35,384 nt of DNA from the NCBI GenBank assembly GCA_018715645.1, contig DVLE01000041.1, forward strand, positions 1 to 35,384. The letters are read 5' to 3'. This stretch comes from Candidatus Merdisoma merdipullorum. Its GTDB lineage: Bacteria; Bacillota; Clostridia; Lachnospirales; Lachnospiraceae. The notes beneath the pieces are model-generated. The model saw only the letters and a list, made by a program, of their open reading frames with translations. It was not told the DNA's origin and did not search any database. Each line of letters begins with the position of its first letter. Position 1 is the stretch's first letter. The translations under genes and the position numbers were made by a program. This document shows positions 32,521 to 35,384 of this stretch, one piece after another.

Positions 32521-34029
32521 ATGCTGCGTTTTATGAGGCGTTCTCCCAAAAGATTCATGAAGCATTCGATTAAGCGGCAGCTGGCGGGTATTTTTATCGG
32601 GGTGATGGCCGGAACATTTCTGTGCTGCGGGCTTGCGAACGTACTTTTTTTGGAACGCTATTATGTAGACAATAAAAAGAAAGCAGTGATAAGCGCATAC
32701 GAGGTGCTGAATCAGGGAGTCGGGGCAGGCAGGACTTTCGACAGCAGCTTTACTTCAGAGCTGGAGCTGATCTGCAACACGGATAATATATCACTGTTTG
32801 TTATGGACAACAGCGGCGAGCCGATGCTGTCCACAAACCGTGACTATCAAATGCTGCAAAGAAAACTATACAGCTATATTTTTGAAATCGACACAAGGGA
32901 AATTGTGGTCCTGGAAAGAACGGATACTTATGTTTTGCGGGAAAGCAAAGACTATCTTACCCAGGCAGACTATCTGGAAATCGTTGGTACGCTGGATTCC
33001 GGACAGCCCTTTATCATGCAGACGGCGCTGGAAAGTATCCGGGAAAGCGCAGCCATTTCCACCCGCTTTTTTATGTATATTGCCTGTCTGGCCGTGATTC
33101 TGAGTTCTGTCTTGATCTGGTGGCTTTCCCGAAGAATATCCGAGCCGATTCTGGAACTGACCGACATATCCAGAAGAATGACGGAGCTTGATTTCAATGC
33201 GAAATTTACTTCCAACGTGCAAAATGAGATCGGCGTTCTCGGACATCATATCAACCAGCTTTCCGGAAATCTGGAAAAGACGATTTCAGAACTCAAGACA
33301 GCCAACAATGAGCTGCAGAGAGATATTGAGCAAAAAACAAAGATTGACGAGATGCGCAAGGAGTTTCTTTCCAATGTCTCCCATGAGCTGAAGACACCTA
33401 TCGCTTTGATACAGGGGTACGCGGAAGGACTGAAGGAGTGCATCAATGACGATGCGGAGAGCCGGGACTTTTACTGTGAGGTTATTATGGATGAGGCAGG
33501 TAAGATGAATACCATGGTAAAGAACCTGCTTTCTCTGAATCAGCTGGAGTTTGGAAACGATGTGGTTTCGATGGAACGCTTTGATATTGTGTCGCTGATT
33601 CGGAACGTGCTCAACTCCGCTAAAATCTTAATGGAACAGAAAGACATTCATCTGATTTTCAAGGAGACAGAGGAGATCTATGTCTGGTCGGATGAATTTA
33701 AGATCGAAGAAGTGGTGACAAACTATATCAGCAATGCGATCAATCACTGTGAATTTGACAAGGTGATAGAAGTAAAGGTCATAAAAGAACCGGATATGGT
33801 GCGCGTATCCGTATTCAATACAGGACGGCCGATACCGGAGGAGGATTTGGATAAGATTTGGCAGAAATTCTATAAAGTAGATAAGGCGAGAACGAGAGAA
33901 TACGGCGGAAGCGGCATTGGCCTGTCCATTGTGAAGGCGATCATGGAATCCCTTCACAGAGAATGCGGTGTGAAAAACTACGATAACGGCGTGGAATTCT
34001 GGTTTGAACTGGATGCCAAGGTGAATTGA
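32521..34029 (+). CDS. Membrane sensor histidine kinase
   Basis: A 502-residue kinase. Membrane helix one lies at about 20-44 and helix two at about 180-203, enclosing an extracellular sensor region of roughly 135 residues. A HAMP domain follows (about 204-256) with a coiled coil leading to the H-box, SHELKTPI (phosphorylated H288). The N-box is NYISNAINHC. The G-boxes are VFNTGRPIPEEDL and YGGSGIGLSIV. The G1 position has N-T-G instead of D-N-G, a variation common in VanS-like kinases of Clostridia. The start is at the ATG 2 nt after the regulator, with GAGGTG upstream. The sensor domain is not one I recognise. Confidence 0.96.
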   Translation: MLRFMRRSPKRFMKHSIKRQLAGIFIGVMAGTFLCCGLANVLFLERYYVDNKKKAVISAYEVLNQGVGAGRTFDSSFTSELELICNTDNISLFVMDNSGEPMLSTNRDYQMLQRKLYSYIFEIDTREIVVLERTDTYVLRESKDYLTQADYLEIVGTLDSGQPFIMQTALESIRESAAISTRFFMYIACLAVILSSVLIWWLSRRISEPILELTDISRRMTELDFNAKFTSNVQNEIGVLGHHINQLSGNLEKTISELKTANNELQRDIEQKTKIDEMRKEFLSNVSHELKTPIALIQGYAEGLKECINDDAESRDFYCEVIMDEAGKMNTMVKNLLSLNQLEFGNDVVSMERFDIVSLIRNVLNSAKILMEQKDIHLIFKETEEIYVWSDEFKIEEVVTNYISNAINHCEFDKVIEVKVIKEPDMVRVSVFNTGRPIPEEDLDKIWQKFYKVDKARTREYGGSGIGLSIVKAIMESLHRECGVKNYDNGVEFWFELDAKVN

Positions 34030-34042
34030 CGCGGAGCGTCAA

Positions 34043-34118
34043 GAGAAGGTCCCCTGGGGGGCAAGGTGAGCACGTAGTGCGAGAAGGTCCCCTGGGGGAC
34101 AAGGTGAGCACGTAGTGC
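34043..34118 (+). repeat. 38-bp tandem duplication
   Basis: Two copies (34043-34080 and 34081-34118) differ at a single base. Each holds GTCCCCTGGGGG, which can fold, and the hairpin GCAC-GTA-GTGC. The repeat is preceded by GACGC-GGA-GCGTC (34028-34040). It fills the gap between the kinase stop and the acylphosphatase ribosome-binding site. Confidence 0.9.
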
Positions 34119-34143
34119 GAGAGATAATGGGGGAGGAGAAACA

Positions 34144-34422
34144 ATGATTCGGAAACATCTCTTTTTTTCGGGACGCGTACAGGGAGTAGGCTTTCGGTAT
34201 CAGTCGGCCTGGATGGCCCGTGAGCTGGGGCTGACAGGCTGGGTGCGGAATTTAAGCGACGGACGTGTGGAAATGGAAGTTCAGGGAAAGGAGTCCCTGA
34301 TTACCCAGTTGATCCTTCAGCTTAAAAATGCGCCCTATATCCGAATTGAAAGGGTGGAGAGCAGCAATCTGCCGCTGAAAATGCAGGAGAAAAGCTTTTC
34401 CACACGATTTACTCATAATTGA
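34144..34422 (+). CDS. acyP: Acylphosphatase
   Basis: A 92-residue acylphosphatase that hydrolyses acyl phosphates such as acetyl phosphate. The family loop is SGRVQGVGFRYQ (9-20), with catalytic R18, and N36 in GWVRNLSDGRVEMEVQG is the second active residue. GGGGAGGAGAAACA precedes the ATG. The stop codon TGA is part of the AATTGACAAGGGCAT motif, so the C-terminus runs into a repeat. Its possible substrate, acetyl phosphate, is made by PduL upstream, but the genes are separated by other operons. Confidence 0.94.
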   Translation: MIRKHLFFSGRVQGVGFRYQSAWMARELGLTGWVRNLSDGRVEMEVQGKESLITQLILQLKNAPYIRIERVESSNLPLKMQEKSFSTRFTHN

Positions 34423-34560
34423 CAAGGGCATGCTCGCCTCCAGAGGCCGAATCACTTGCCGATGAGGCCATAAGAAAGTGATTCAGTGTGAGCGATCCCT
34501 ATCAGCAAAGCTGATTTTCATGGGACTGCGAATCGTAACAGTGAAGGTATGAAACTTCCG
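34417..34560 (+). repeat. Structured intergenic repeat, copy B
   Basis: This begins with AATTGACAAGGGCAT. A stem GAATCACTT (34449-34457) pairs with AAGTGATTC (34476-34484). Hairpin ATCAGC-AAA-GCTGAT (34501-34515) follows, flanked by ATCCC and GGGA. It ends with GCGAATCGTAACAGTGA. From 34472 on, block order matches copy A at 7716-7806. The left half (34417-34471) is missing from copy A. Confidence 0.65.
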
Positions 34561-34618
34561 GTGAAAAGTAAGTGGGTATTCAAAAACTACGGAACAAAAT
34601 ACTAAAAATGGAATATTA

Positions 34619-34880
34619 CATCCGTAGAATCCAGCCAGGGTCTACGGATGTAAAGTCAAGAAGTCGGATAAGCATCCGCAGAATCCAGCCAGGGTCTACA
34701 GATGAAAAGTTAGAAAGTTTGTAAAGCATCCGCAGAGCCTAGCCAAAATCTACGGATGAAAAGTTAGAAAGTTCGTAAAGCATTCGTAGAACCCGGCCAA
34801 AGTCTACGGATGAAAAGTCGAAAAATCAGCTAAGCATCTGCAAAATTCAAAGCCTACGGATGCAAATCCAGGAATCTGCA
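34619..34880 (+). repeat. 54-bp tandem array of hairpin-forming units
   Basis: Four units of exactly 54 bp start at 34619, 34673, 34727 and 34781, and a shorter fifth starts at 34835. Each begins CATCCGYAGA, then about 12 bases, then TCTACGGATG, the reverse complement, so each can fold. A 22-base A-rich segment (close to AAAAGTTAGAAAGTTYGTAAAG) joins units. It lies within the 0.85-kb gap without genes between acylphosphatase and the 16S gene. Confidence 0.9.
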
Positions 34881-34920
34881 CTTGTCACCCGAAGTCCGTA
34901 TTAACTGACATCCCCCTAAA

Positions 34921-34947
34921 ACCCGCGGCTTCAGCCGTTAGGCTGAA
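34921..34947. other. Hairpin resembling an IS200/IS605 end
   Basis: TTCAGCC (34930-34936), loop GTTA, GGCTGAA (34941-34947) is a perfect 7-bp stem. It overlaps an alternative CGGCT-TC-AGCCG (34926-34937). ACCCGCGGCTTCAGCCG recalls the right end of IS200/IS605-type elements. No transposase or TnpB remains. Confidence 0.3.
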
Positions 34948-34993
34948 CTGTTACAAAAGAACGCAAAAGGACGAAAAAAATTGAAAAAAGTAG

Positions 34994-35022
34994 TTGACAA
35001 TCGATTGACGGTGTGGTAAATT
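34994..35022 (+). promoter_or_regulatory. rRNA promoter P1
   Basis: TTGACA (34994-34999), 17-bp spacer and TAAATT (35017-35022). Transcription would start about 250 bases before the 16S gene. Confidence 0.7.
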
Positions 35023-35098
35023 GATTAAGCTGTCTCAAGGGACAGCGAATTGCTCCTGAAGGAACAACAAGAAACTTGAAAAAAAGTTAAAAAAGTTG

Positions 35099-35127
35099 TT
35101 GACAAAGGGAAGCAAACATGATATTAT
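35099..35127 (+). promoter_or_regulatory. rRNA promoter P2 and leader
   Basis: TTGACA (35099-35104), 17-bp spacer and TATTAT (35122-35127). The leader to 35278 contains CTTGATAACTAAACAG at about 35161, similar to the boxA-type leader sequences of Firmicutes rRNA operons. Dual tandem promoters are usual for rRNA operons. Confidence 0.75.
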
Positions 35128-35278
35128 ATCAAAGTTGCGTGTGAACGCAAGAAAGCGAACCTTGATAACTAAACAGTGTAAACCTTGAAAATTCTGAAAG
35201 AGAATAATTCAAAGAACAAACCTTAACAGTAAACGGGAAAGAGATTGCCAGAAGCGATTTCTGACCTGGAGAGAACTT

Positions 35279-35384
<106 letters not shown>

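Noticed and set aside
34619-34880. CRISPR array (32-bp palindromic repeat with 22-bp spacers)
   Set aside because: The 'spacers' are near-copies of each other and the repeats vary, so this is a 54-bp tandem repeat. No cas gene is present.

Overview
The window is ordinary chromosomal DNA from a spore-forming member of the Lachnospiraceae (Clostridia). The 16S rRNA start at the right edge carries a Lachnospiraceae-type V1 region (Dorea / Faecalicatena / Clostridium scindens-like, from memory). Supporting signs are AGGAGG ribosome-binding sites, SigA-type promoters, a SpoVAF-type spore protein, acetate formation through PduL plus AckA, and moderate GC with dense, mostly co-directional genes. No phage, CRISPR array, intact insertion sequence or tRNA was seen.

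Layout. 1-2.8 kb: aminotransferase, DUF218 (YdcF-like) and inositol-monophosphatase-family genes, tightly packed. 2.8-3.4 kb: luxS on the minus strand, ending in a 28-bp perfect hairpin. 3.4-4.6 kb: a lone prepilin-peptidase-like gene and an AT-rich minus-strand membrane ORF of doubtful status. 4.6-7.7 kb: a ComEC-like metallo-beta-lactamase lipoprotein, YqeY, a lipoprotein with a TTG start, and a DMT exporter. 7.8-16.6 kb: rimO-pgsA-cinA-dut-ppx-ppk1, a housekeeping run joining tRNA/ribosome modification, phospholipid synthesis, nucleotide hygiene and the polyphosphate cycle, then AIM24-family and YehR-like lipoprotein genes. 16.7-17.6 kb: a minus-strand HAD phosphatase. 17.7-19.2 kb: an orphan spoVAF with a candidate SigG promoter. 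19.2-24.4 kb: a 1138-residue TPR protein with a degenerate J domain, followed by an HscC-type Hsp70, which together look like a dedicated chaperone pair. 24.5-27.8 kb: a YbaK-type deacylase coupled to siroheme dehydrogenase, hemB and hemL. 27.8-30.8 kb: a lactonase-fold protein, then pduL-ackA. 30.8-31.6 kb: yceD-rpmF. 31.8-34.4 kb: an OmpR-type two-component system and acylphosphatase. 34.4-35.28 kb: 0.85 kb without genes, holding several repeat families and two rRNA promoters. The 16S rRNA gene begins at about 35279.

The genes themselves are mostly recognisable. The least explained material is between them: a 54-bp hairpin-forming tandem array upstream of the rRNA promoters, a 38-bp tandem duplication, a structured intergenic repeat present in two diverged copies with compensatory stem changes and sitting on stop codons of upstream genes, and a 12-15 bp motif (AATTGACAAGGG) found four times. 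All homology statements come from recognising sequence motifs by eye; no database search was run.
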